Under the pieces are notes generated by a model. The model was not told where the DNA came from. It did no database searches and saw nothing but the letters and a program-made list of their open reading frames with translations. The position numbers were made by a program, and so were the translations under genes. A stretch of DNA of 64,000 bases from Proteiniclasticum aestuarii. Its GTDB lineage: Bacteria > Bacillota > Clostridia > Clostridiales > Clostridiaceae. Every line of letters begins with the position of its first letter. Positions within the stretch are counted from its first letter, which is position 1. Location of the stretch: assembly GCF_017368455.1 (NCBI RefSeq), contig NZ_JAFNJU010000005.1, forward strand, positions 124,001 through 188,000. The letters run 5' to 3'. Positions 1 to 6,972 of the stretch are shown here, in pieces.

Positions 1-2
1 TA

Positions 3-1310
3 GACAGAATATTCATCGGAAATATTCCGGTGACAGGAGGCCTTGCCATCAGTGGTATCGGTGTTATCCTGCCCATCACCTTTATCATCATGGGATTTTC
101 CATGCTTTTCGGCATCGGTTCCGGCGCGAACATATCCATCAAGCTGGGACAAAACAAAAAGGATGAAGCGGAACAGATCTTCGGAACAGGCTTCTTCATG
201 CTGGTGGTCACAGGCCTTGCCATCACCGTCATCGGCCTGCTGTTTCTGGATCAGATCGTCAACCTCTACGGAGCGGACGACACCATAAGGTCCTATGCCA
301 CAGGCTATTTCAGAATCATTCTCTACGGGAATGTATTCAATACCATCGCCTTCGGTCTGAACAACATCATAAGAGCGGAAGGAAATGCGAAAATCGGTAT
401 GCTGACCATGGTCATCGGTGCCGTAACCAACATCATCCTGGATCCGATTCTGATTTATGGACTGGACATGGGGGTTGAGGGGGCAGCACTTGCCACAATC
501 ATTGCTCAGTTCGCAAGCTTCGTCTGGACCATGAGATACTTCCTGTCCGGAAAGAGCATGCTTGCGCTTCATAAGCACTATATCCGATTCAGAAAGGAAA
601 CGGTGATGATGATCGTCTCCATCGGGTCATCCCCTTTTGCCATGCAGGTAGCTGGAAGCATCATCGGAATCCTTCTCAACAGAAGTCTTTCTGAGTATGG
701 AGGTTCGCTGGCCATTGGTGCCTATGCCGCCATCAACTCTGTGGTGATCCTGTTCTTCATGCCGATCTTCGGAATGAATCAGGGGCTGCAGCCTATCATT
801 GGCTTCAACTACGGTGCGAAGAATTTCAGCAGAGTCAAAGGTGCGCTGAAGGTGGGGATTCTGTCGGCCACACTCGTGAGTGTTGTCGGATTCATCCTCA
901 TTCAGGCGATTCCTCATGTGTTCATCAACTTCATCTCCAAGGATCCCGAAATCCGTGAAATGGGTGTGCTGGGTCTTCGAAGATTCATGCTGGCCATGCC
1001 GGTCATCGGGATGCAGATCATCAGTGCCAATTTCTTCCAGGCCATCGGCCAGGCGAAGAAGGCATTCTTCCTGTCCATGTCGAGACAGGTGATTTTTCTG
1101 ATTCCGCTGATCCTCATTCTGCCCAGATTCTTCGGCCTTGTGGGTATTTTCACTGCAGCCCCCATCGCCGATAGTGCAGCCACTGTTACAACTGCTGTAC
1201 TGCTCTACTTCCAGGTCAGAACCATGAACAAGGAAGAACAGCATTTCAGAGAACACAGAATGGAAGAAATCGAAGAAAGAGTGGAAAAGAAGCTTGGTGT
1301 AGAAATATAA
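3..1310 (+). CDS. MATE-family multidrug efflux transporter, 5' end outside the window
   Basis: Membrane antiporter of the multidrug and toxin extrusion family, likely exporting cationic compounds in exchange for Na+ or H+. The reading frame is open from the first bases of the window (residues DRIFIGN read before a GTG at 30), so the GTG is internal and the true start lies to the left. About 435 residues are visible, close to the usual 450, so only a short N-terminus is missing. Repeated hydrophobic helices and the stretch GMNQGLQPIIGFNYGA near the middle of the protein are typical of MepA-like members. A charged tail (EERVEKKLG) ends the protein. A strong hairpin terminator follows at once, so it ends its transcript here. 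Substrate cannot be told from sequence. Confidence 0.9.
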   Translation, partial: DRIFIGNIPVTGGLAISGIGVILPITFIIMGFSMLFGIGSGANISIKLGQNKKDEAEQIFGTGFFMLVVTGLAITVIGLLFLDQIVNLYGADDTIRSYATGYFRIILYGNVFNTIAFGLNNIIRAEGNAKIGMLTMVIGAVTNIILDPILIYGLDMGVEGAALATIIAQFASFVWTMRYFLSGKSMLALHKHYIRFRKETVMMIVSIGSSPFAMQVAGSIIGILLNRSLSEYGGSLAIGAYAAINSVVILFFMPIFGMNQGLQPIIGFNYGAKNFSRVKGALKVGILSATLVSVVGFILIQAIPHVFINFISKDPEIREMGVLGLRRFMLAMPVIGMQIISANFFQAIGQAKKAFFLSMSRQVIFLIPLILILPRFFGLVGIFTAAPIADSAATVTTAVLLYFQVRTMNKEEQHFREHRMEEIEERVEKKLGVEI

Positions 1311-1336
1311 CAGGCAGGTAAAAGAAATAGACCATA

Positions 1337-1380
1337 GACGTCATGGTGAAATCCAAGTGATTTCATCATGACGTTTTCTT
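1337..1380 (+). terminator. Rho-independent terminator of the MATE gene
   Basis: A 15-bp stem (1339-1353 with 1359-1373, one G-T pair) around a 5-nt loop is followed by TTTTCTTTC. Confidence 0.85.
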
Positions 1381-1617
1381 TCGTTGATTTGTGAGAAGAT
1401 TGTCATTTTTTCCAAAGAAGTTCGGGATTCTACTTTCTTTCTTCAGTATAGTATGCGTATAATACCATTATAAGAAAAGATTGAAATGCTATAGGAAAAG
1501 AAGAGTGCGCCTTATATAGACCATGATAGGATAAGCAGATTCGGAGAAGCATGTTAGCTGAAGAGAAGTATCACCAGCTCAATGGGTTTCAATCTGAATC
1601 AAAGGGAGGAAATGATT
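1381..1617. other. Intergenic region with a weak candidate promoter
   Basis: Together with the terminator this is about 307 bases without a gene. I see a TATAAT at 1458-1463 but no good -35 box 16-18 nt upstream. No RNA element was recognised. Confidence 0.3.
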
Positions 1618-1767
1618 ATGGAACTGGGCATCGCCGCAGGGGTCATACTGATTCTGACGCTGGAGTTTCTTCGATCCGTCAGGATGATCAGAAGCAACAG
1701 GGAAGAGATCAGAAGACTGGAGAGAAGGATTATGGAACTGGAGAATCTGGTGAAAGAGGAAGGCTGA
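1618..1767 (+). CDS. 49-residue membrane-anchored coiled-coil protein
   Basis: Small protein of unknown function. One hydrophobic helix (residues about 3-16, GIAAGVILILTLEFL) leads into a strongly charged heptad-like helix (residues 20-46, rich in E, R, I and L), so it is probably a single-pass membrane protein with a cytoplasmic coiled coil. An ATG at 1582 is in frame, but the ribosome site GGGAGG at 1604-1609 fits only the ATG at 1618 (8-nt spacing), so I start there. It lies 37 bases before the cupin gene and may share its transcript. Confidence is moderate, as expected for so short a gene. Confidence 0.6.
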   Translation: MELGIAAGVILILTLEFLRSVRMIRSNREEIRRLERRIMELENLVKEEG

Positions 1768-1804
1768 TTTTTCTTTTCCATAGAGTAGAAAGGAAGGAAA
1801 AACA

Positions 1805-2275
1805 ATGAGAACAAAGGAAGAGTGGATACGAGACCTGGAACTGATCCCTCATCCCGAGGGTGGATACTACAGACAGACCGACAGGTCTGCGGCTATATAT
1901 GGGAAGAAGATGCTGCCACTATACACCAACATCTATTTTCTGCTGACAAAGGAAAGCCCATCGCACTTTCATAGACTGACATCGGATGAGCTCTGGTTCT
2001 ATCATGGGGGCAATGCGCTGACCATTCATTCCATAAAATCCGATGGCACCTATGAGAAAAATGTACTGGGCCTTTCAGAAGGGCAGCATCTTCACCATAC
2101 TGTACCCGCAGGAGAGATCTTCGGGTCCACGGTGGAGGAAGGGTATGCACTGGTCAGCTGCACAGTGGTGCCGGGATTTGATTTTTCCGATTTCGCTCTT
2201 TTCACAGAAGAAGAGCTTCTGAAAGAATACCCGCAGCATGAGGAAATCATCAGAAGGCTGACCATCAAGCAATAG
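1805..2275 (+). CDS. Cupin family protein (DUF985/cupin_5)
   Basis: 156-residue single-domain protein of the DUF985 family, a small beta-barrel cupin whose biochemical role is not firmly known (some members have been compared with sugar epimerases). Visible family features are the N-terminal HPEGGYYRQT, the barrel segment LTSDELWFYHGG with a possible metal or substrate site, GSTVEEGYALVSCTVVPGFD, and the helical end TEEELLKEYPQHEEII. Length matches the family. The ribosome site AAGGAAGG precedes the ATG. It follows the 49-residue membrane protein closely. The family assignment is firm; the function is not. Confidence 0.85.
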   Translation: MRTKEEWIRDLELIPHPEGGYYRQTDRSAAIYGKKMLPLYTNIYFLLTKESPSHFHRLTSDELWFYHGGNALTIHSIKSDGTYEKNVLGLSEGQHLHHTVPAGEIFGSTVEEGYALVSCTVVPGFDFSDFALFTEEELLKEYPQHEEIIRRLTIKQ

Positions 2276-2375
2276 GAGGAAGCGCCGAGAAGAGGATTCA
2301 GGTTGGAAGGGCAGTAATGAAAATACTCAGGTAGTTGTTATTTCAGCTTGAATATGAGATTAGGGGGTGATAGTA

Positions 2376-3014
2376 ATGAAGACAGTCAAACTGGTTCTTC
2401 TGACTGCAGCAGCCATGATGCTTATGGCAGGATGCTTCGCAATGGAATCTGAAAGGTCAGAAGAAGTGGATAATGGGAATCAGGAGCCGATCATAGTGAA
2501 GAGCAGCTCTGATGAGACAATCAGCGGGCTGGAAGAGAAGATTCTAGAGATGAACGAAGAGATCGAAGTGCTGGAGGAGCTAAACCGTCAGTATGCGGCG
2601 TTTCTGGAATCTTCTATGGAGTATATGAATGAAGAGGATCTGAAGAGCCTAGCAAGGCTGAAGCATCGGTACACTTTAATGATCAATGGAGAAGTACTAG
2701 AGGGAGCACAAGCTGTTACGGTTCCTGAAGGTCCTGTGGAAGTGAAGATCGTCTCTGAAATGCTGCTCGACATCAATCTTCCGCAGAAGCTGGAGTCCGC
2801 AGGAACTTTGACGGGAAGCGTAGACGAGCACATAAGCTTCAGAGAAGTGGACCCGGAAGAGATGGATGTCACCGACGGAACCCATGTGCAAGCCTTCATC
2901 TATACCTTCAGCAAGGAAAAACCTCTGGAGAGGCTCACGATCTATCTGTCGGATGAACTGAAGGGGCATCTGGAACTGGATGGTAATGAGATTGAAATAA
3001 ACATTGCGAAATAA
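2376..3014 (+). CDS. Predicted lipoprotein with N-terminal coiled coil
   Basis: Unknown exported lipoprotein, about 212 residues. A signal peptide (residues 1-21) ends in the lipobox MAGC, so the mature protein should be lipid-anchored on the outer face of the membrane. After a short acidic linker comes a coiled-coil stretch (about residues 45-75, ISGLEEKILEMNEEIEVLEE) and a C-terminal beta-rich domain beginning near LMINGEVLEG that I do not recognise. A GTG at 2367 is also in frame, but it lies inside the ribosome site AGGGGG; the ATG at 2376 has proper spacing and starts directly with the signal peptide. Confidence 0.75.
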   Translation: MKTVKLVLLTAAAMMLMAGCFAMESERSEEVDNGNQEPIIVKSSSDETISGLEEKILEMNEEIEVLEELNRQYAAFLESSMEYMNEEDLKSLARLKHRYTLMINGEVLEGAQAVTVPEGPVEVKIVSEMLLDINLPQKLESAGTLTGSVDEHISFREVDPEEMDVTDGTHVQAFIYTFSKEKPLERLTIYLSDELKGHLELDGNEIEINIAK

Positions 3015-3087
3015 GTAGATAGAGTTCAGATTGTATTACATAATTGCAGATTTTTTATGAGATAAACTCAATGCTTTGGAGGTAAAA

Positions 3088-3423
3088 ATGGGTAGCTTAT
3101 TTGATGAAAAGGAAAAAAGTCCCTTATTCCAATTAACATTTATTCTTTTCATCGTCGTACTTATGGCACTAAATAATAATGAGAAAATAGCAGATATTCC
3201 TTATGCGTATATTTCTTTCAGATTAATTCAAATCACTTTCAGTATATATGTATCATTGAATGTTGCTTTTTTGCTGAAAGGTGAATTCAAAAAACAACAA
3301 AACAGAAAACCAGCAGAGAAGATCCGGATTTTCTTTATAGCTCTGTTTTTACTTCTGCTTGTTTTCGTTACGATTGAATCTATAATTCATATAATCTCAT
3401 ATATTAGATTGAATCTATTTTGA
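3088..3423 (+). CDS. Small integral membrane protein with three helices
   Basis: 111-residue protein of unknown function. Three hydrophobic segments are visible: residues about 13-29 (FQLTFILFIVVLMALNN), 46-64, and 85-110 (FFIALFLLLLVFVTIES). Between helices two and three is a basic loop (KGEFKKQQNRKPAEK), probably cytoplasmic. The ribosome site TTGGAGG at 3076-3082 places the start at the ATG at 3088; an upstream in-frame TTG at 3076 overlaps that site and is rejected. Local base use is more AT-rich than the neighbours, which may reflect recent acquisition or only the membrane-protein composition. Confidence 0.65.
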   Translation: MGSLFDEKEKSPLFQLTFILFIVVLMALNNNEKIADIPYAYISFRLIQITFSIYVSLNVAFLLKGEFKKQQNRKPAEKIRIFFIALFLLLLVFVTIESIIHIISYIRLNLF

Positions 3424-3432
3424 ATACTTTAA

Positions 3433-3531
3433 GACGAATTTCATTCAGAAGTCCCTCTCTACAAAAAACTGACAGGCGACAGAGCGGCGGACATATTAAA
3501 CCTGATTGAAAAATATAGAATAGAAAACTGA
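3433..3531 (+). pseudogene. Possible remnant of a lost gene
   Basis: A 32-codon open stretch bounded upstream by a stop and lacking any start codon or ribosome site. It reads as plausible protein (LYKKLTGDRAADILNLIEKY) and looks like the C-terminal end of a larger protein. I cannot name the parent family. It may equally be chance; confidence is low. Confidence 0.25.
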
Positions 3532-3575
3532 ACCCATAGTAGTCACTGCAACTGACCTTGAGAGAGGAGAAAAGA

Positions 3576-3710
3576 ATGGAAAGATTTATATTCATGTATC
3601 TGATTCTGATACCGGTATTCGCAGCCATACCGCTTCTGATTCTGTATTTCATCATCAAGCTGGCGGTAAAAAACGCGATCAGAGAACTGAGAAAAGAAAA
3701 CACATTATAG
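3576..3710 (+). CDS. 44-residue single-pass membrane protein
   Basis: Short gene with a clear ribosome site (AGAGAGGAG at 3561-3569) and an ATG at 3576. The product has one long hydrophobic helix (residues 4-27, LILIPVFAAIPLLILYFIIK) and a basic-acidic amphipathic tail (KNAIRELRKEN). The layout resembles the 49-residue protein at 1618: one membrane helix, then a charged helix. Function is unknown. It lies 35 bases upstream of the acetyltransferase and could be its cotranscribed partner. Confidence 0.55.
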   Translation: MERFIFMYLILIPVFAAIPLLILYFIIKLAVKNAIRELRKENTL

Positions 3711-3745
3711 TGGACCGAAATCTCTCATGAATGGAGAAGAGTAAA

Positions 3746-4315
3746 ATGAAGCATTTAGGTACGAAAGAACTGGAAACGGAAAGACTTCTGCTTCGAAGGT
3801 TCAGAGCAGATGATGCAGAGGCCATGTACAGAAACTGGGCCAGCGATCCGGAGGTCACTAAATATCTCATGTGGCCGACCCATAAGAACATCAGCGTATC
3901 CGAGGCGGTGCTGGAGGACTGGGTGGAGAACTATGCCGACAAGACCTATTACCAGTGGGCCATTGTCCTGAAATCTGAAGGTCCTGAACCCGTCGGCTCC
4001 ATCAGCATCGTCAGGCAGGACAAGAACGTCAAGATGGTCCATGTGGGTTACTGCATCGGAAGAAAATGGTGGCATCAGGGCATCACGTCTGAAGCCCTGG
4101 ACAGGGTGATCCGCTTCTTCTTTGAGGAAGTTCTGGTGAACCGTTTTGAATCCAGATTCGATCCGAGAAACGCCAATTCAGGAAAAGTCATGGAGAAATG
4201 TGGTCTCCTCTATGAAGGAACCATGAGACAGGGAGACTGGAACAATCAGGGCATCTGCGATTACTCCATGTATGGACTTGTGCGGGCAGACTATGAGAAG
4301 AATAAGAATCGGTGA
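3746..4315 (+). CDS. GNAT acetyltransferase, RimJ/RimL type
   Basis: 189-residue acetyl-CoA-dependent N-acetyltransferase of the family that includes ribosomal-protein acetyltransferases RimJ and RimL and many resistance or metabolite acetylases. The opening LETERLLLRRFRADDAEAMY, the middle strand VGYCIGRKWWHQGITSEAL (acetyl-CoA pyrophosphate-binding loop region) and RFDPRNANSGKVMEKCG are diagnostic. Ribosome site GGAGAAG at 3733 fits the ATG at 3746; an in-frame ATG at 3731 is too close to it. The stop overlaps the region of the next gene's ribosome site, so the two are probably cotranslated. The substrate is unknown. Confidence 0.88.
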   Translation: MKHLGTKELETERLLLRRFRADDAEAMYRNWASDPEVTKYLMWPTHKNISVSEAVLEDWVENYADKTYYQWAIVLKSEGPEPVGSISIVRQDKNVKMVHVGYCIGRKWWHQGITSEALDRVIRFFFEEVLVNRFESRFDPRNANSGKVMEKCGLLYEGTMRQGDWNNQGICDYSMYGLVRADYEKNKNR

Positions 4316-4329
4316 AGGAGAGTGTGATT

Positions 4330-4788
4330 GTGAAGAAGCGTGCAGTAGCCCTGCTCCTCCTGATTCTGGTGCTTACCATGGGATGCACGGGTCAGATGAG
4401 ATCCTCCTTCGAGGAGAAGGATCTAAATACGGTGCCTGGTATAGAGCTTGGTGAGGTGATGCAGGACGGGAACAGGCTGGCTTATTCGCTGTCAAACCAT
4501 GCAGGGGAAACCATGTGGTATGGAGCCGAAATCCGTCTGGAAACAGAAAAAGCCGGAAAGTGGTATAAAGTGGAGCCGGTGGCGGATTTCACCGCAGAGA
4601 TTTACGGGCTTTCTTCCGGCAGCGAGAAGGGGATGAGGCTCAATCTGGACAGCTTCAAGGACATGAGAAGTGGAACATACAGGCTCATCAAGACCTTCTA
4701 TCTCACAGAGTACAATGAGTTGAGAAAGATGGAAGAACCCGGGAAAGAGAGGTATCATGTTTCCTGTGAATTTGAAATCAAAAAGTAA
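4330..4788 (+). CDS. Predicted lipoprotein with Ig-like domain
   Basis: About 152 residues. A signal peptide ends at lipobox LTMGC, giving a membrane-anchored extracellular protein. The mature part (from about residue 45) resembles the bacterial Ig-like domain found in many clostridial lipoproteins: YSLSNHAGETMWYGAEIRLE, then WYKVEP and a closing GTYRLIKTFYL strand. Function unknown. Ribosome site AAGGAG at 4315-4320 fits the GTG at 4330 (9-nt spacing); in-frame GTGs at 4312 and 4324 are inside or too near the site. It directly follows the acetyltransferase stop, so the two are an operon. Confidence 0.7.
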   Translation: MKKRAVALLLLILVLTMGCTGQMRSSFEEKDLNTVPGIELGEVMQDGNRLAYSLSNHAGETMWYGAEIRLETEKAGKWYKVEPVADFTAEIYGLSSGSEKGMRLNLDSFKDMRSGTYRLIKTFYLTEYNELRKMEEPGKERYHVSCEFEIKK

Positions 4789-4807
4789 GAACTGAGGAGG
4801 AAATAGA

Positions 4808-5017
4808 ATGATGAAGTATTTCATAGGGTGGATTGGATGCAGTGCTGCTACAGGTTTTCTGCTGTATGTCGTCGTATCGGCCATCAGCCGAACGACATTC
4901 ACGAATATCTTGCGTGAATTTGAAGTCATGCTGATGCTCATCGGGTTTTCAGTCTTACTGTCCACGGTTGTGATATGCACGAAGTATCTCTCGGACAGAA
5001 TGAATGCTGATAAATAA
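4808..5017 (+). CDS. Small two-helix membrane protein
   Basis: 69-residue protein of unknown function, with hydrophobic helices at residues about 4-27 and 39-59 joined by a short loop (SRTTFTNILREFE). Strong ribosome site GAGGAGGAAA precedes tandem ATGs at 4808 and 4811. It follows the Ig-like lipoprotein by 19 bases and is the last gene before a bidirectional terminator, so it closes the acetyltransferase-lipoprotein operon. Confidence 0.6.
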   Translation: MMKYFIGWIGCSAATGFLLYVVVSAISRTTFTNILREFEVMLMLIGFSVLLSTVVICTKYLSDRMNADK

Positions 5018-5042
5018 CACGGTACCCTTTATAGAAGAACAG

Positions 5043-5100
5043 CAAAGAGCCTATGCAGAACCGGAAGATTGATCCGGCACTCTGCATAGGCTCTTGTTTT
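5043..5100. terminator. Bidirectional terminator between converging genes
   Basis: A 15-bp perfect outer stem (5045-5059 with 5081-5095) encloses an inner CCGG/CCGG stem and is followed by TGTTTT. It separates the rightward small-protein operon from the leftward ABC exporter operon. Confidence 0.85.
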
Positions 5101-5118
5101 CAGTTTCAGGAAGCTTTA

Positions 5119-6972
5119 CTAGACTTCAAACTGTGCATTGTACAGTTTTTCGTAGAAGCCCTTCTTTTCGATGAGCTCTTCATGGGTTCCTGTTTCCACG
5201 ATGTCTCCCTCATTCATGACCAGAATCACATCCGCGGTGCGGATGGTGGACAGTCTGTGGGCGATGACAAAGCTTGTTCTGCCCTTCATGAGCTCTTCCA
5301 TGCTTTCCTGAATCAGCACTTCCGTTCTGGTATCCACGGAGCTTGTGGCCTCGTCCAGGATGATGATGGAAGGGTCTTTCAGGAAGACTCTGGCGATGGT
5401 CAGAAGCTGTTTCTGACCCTGGCTGATATTGGAGGCTTCTTCATTGATTTCCATATCATACCCGCCAGGCAGCGTCTTCACGAAGTGATGGACATAGGAG
5501 GCCTTGGAGGCTTTCACCACATCCTCGTCAGAGGCGTCAAGCTTACCATAGCGGATATTATCCATGATGGATCCGTGGAAGAGCCAGGTGTCCTGCAGCA
5601 CCATGCCGATGGTCTCTCGAAGATCTCTCCGGTTCATCTGATGGATGTCGATGCCGTCCAGGTGAATGGTTCCGCTGTTCAGCTCATAATACCTCATGAG
5701 GAGCTTCACAAGGGTGGTCTTTCCGGCACCGGTGGGACCGACGATGGCCACTCTCTTGCCGGGTTTCACATTCAGGGTGAAGTCTTTGATGATCATCTGA
5801 TCCTTATTGTAGCCAAACTGAACGTTCTGGAAGGTGACAGCCCCCTTCACTTCATCCGGGTTCACGCGGATGCCATCTTCCTCTTCAATCTCTTCTTCAC
5901 CCAGGAATTCGAAGATTCTTTCGGAAGCGGCCACGGTGGACTGCAGTACGTTGGAGATCTGGGCCACCTGAGCAATGGGCTGTGTGAATCTTCGGATGTA
6001 CTGAATGAAGGACAGGATATGTCCTACTTTGATGGAACCTCTGATGGCCAGGTATCCGCCCACAATGGAGACAAGCACATAGCCAAGGTTTCCTACAAAC
6101 ATCATGATGGGCTGGGTCAGTCCGGAAAAGAACTGGGACTTCCATGCGGATTTCTGGAGCCTTTCATTGATCTCACTGAATTCCTCCACAGCTTTTTCCT
6201 CCCGGTTGAAGGCTTTCATGATCACATGACCGCCATAGGCCTCCTCCACGTATCCGTTGGCTTCCCCGAGGAAGGTCTGCTGCTCCTTGAAGAATTTCTG
6301 GGAACGCTTGATGATGGTCACCATGAGTCCCATGCTGACAGGTAGGATGAGCAGTGCGATGAGGGTCATGGACACGCTGATGGACAGCATCATGATGAGA
6401 ATTCCGATGATGGTGGTCACCGAGGTGATGATCTGCGATAGAGACTGGTTGAGGCTCTGGGAAACAGTGTCTACATCATTGGTCATTCTGGAAAGCACGT
6501 CACCATGACTGTTCTTGTCGAAGTATTTCAGGGGGAGCTTACTGATCTTATCGGAAATGCTGGTTCTCAGGTTGTAGGATACCTTCTGGGCTACTCCTGA
6601 CACTATGAAGTTCTGGATGAAATTCAGAATGGCGGAGATGACATACAGTCCCAGGAGGAACAGAAGGGTTCTCTGGATGCTCTCGAAGTTGATGCCTTCT
6701 CCTGTGCCGGCCACTTTTCTCTGGAGTCCCTCGAAGATTTCGTTGGTCACATCGCCGAGGATTCTGGGTCCGAGAATGGCGAAGATGGTGCTTCCGATGG
6801 AGAAGATCAACACGAAAAGAAGCGGCACAAGATAGGGTTTCAGGAAACTGCGGAGCTTCCGGAAGGTTTCCTTGAAGTTTTTGGGCTTGTCTCCCATGGC
6901 GCCGGCTCCGGGATGTCCGAATCCTCCACCGCCTCGGGGACCTCTCATAGGAGCTTTTGTCTCTTTACTCAT
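5119..6972 (-). CDS. ABC multidrug exporter half-transporter, canonical ATP-site subunit
   Basis: 617-residue fusion of a six-helix exporter membrane domain (residues about 35-330) and an ATP-binding domain (about 365-610). It begins with a Gly/Pro-rich tail (RGPRGGGGFGHPGAGAMG). Walker A is GPTGAGKTTL, Walker B ends ILDEATSSVD with the catalytic Glu present, and the signature is ISQGQ rather than LSGGQ. With the 734-residue gene upstream it should form a heterodimeric exporter like BmrCD or TM287/288, where the altered signature helps form the non-hydrolysing site (family knowledge). The start ATG overlaps the upstream gene's stop by 4 nt (ATGA), showing translational coupling. Likely drug or lipid export under MarR control. 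Confidence 0.9.
   Translation of the reverse strand: MSKETKAPMRGPRGGGGFGHPGAGAMGDKPKNFKETFRKLRSFLKPYLVPLLFVLIFSIGSTIFAILGPRILGDVTNEIFEGLQRKVAGTGEGINFESIQRTLLFLLGLYVISAILNFIQNFIVSGVAQKVSYNLRTSISDKISKLPLKYFDKNSHGDVLSRMTNDVDTVSQSLNQSLSQIITSVTTIIGILIMMLSISVSMTLIALLILPVSMGLMVTIIKRSQKFFKEQQTFLGEANGYVEEAYGGHVIMKAFNREEKAVEEFSEINERLQKSAWKSQFFSGLTQPIMMFVGNLGYVLVSIVGGYLAIRGSIKVGHILSFIQYIRRFTQPIAQVAQISNVLQSTVAASERIFEFLGEEEIEEEDGIRVNPDEVKGAVTFQNVQFGYNKDQMIIKDFTLNVKPGKRVAIVGPTGAGKTTLVKLLMRYYELNSGTIHLDGIDIHQMNRRDLRETIGMVLQDTWLFHGSIMDNIRYGKLDASDEDVVKASKASYVHHFVKTLPGGYDMEINEEASNISQGQKQLLTIARVFLKDPSIIILDEATSSVDTRTEVLIQESMEELMKGRTSFVIAHRLSTIRTADVILVMNEGDIVETGTHEELIEKKGFYEKLYNAQFEV

Noticed and set aside
627-1256. 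Long open frame on the minus strand opposite the MATE gene
   Set aside because: Low-complexity His/Asp-rich product, no start signals, fully inside a conserved gene on the other strand.
1582-1617. Longer N-terminus for the 49-residue membrane protein
   Set aside because: The ATG at 1582 has no ribosome site, while GGGAGG at 1604 sits exactly before the ATG at 1618.
5053-6345. 430-codon plus-strand frame opposite the ABC exporter gene
   Set aside because: Composition is that of an antisense shadow (rich in His, Asp, Gly, Phe) and it begins within a terminator.
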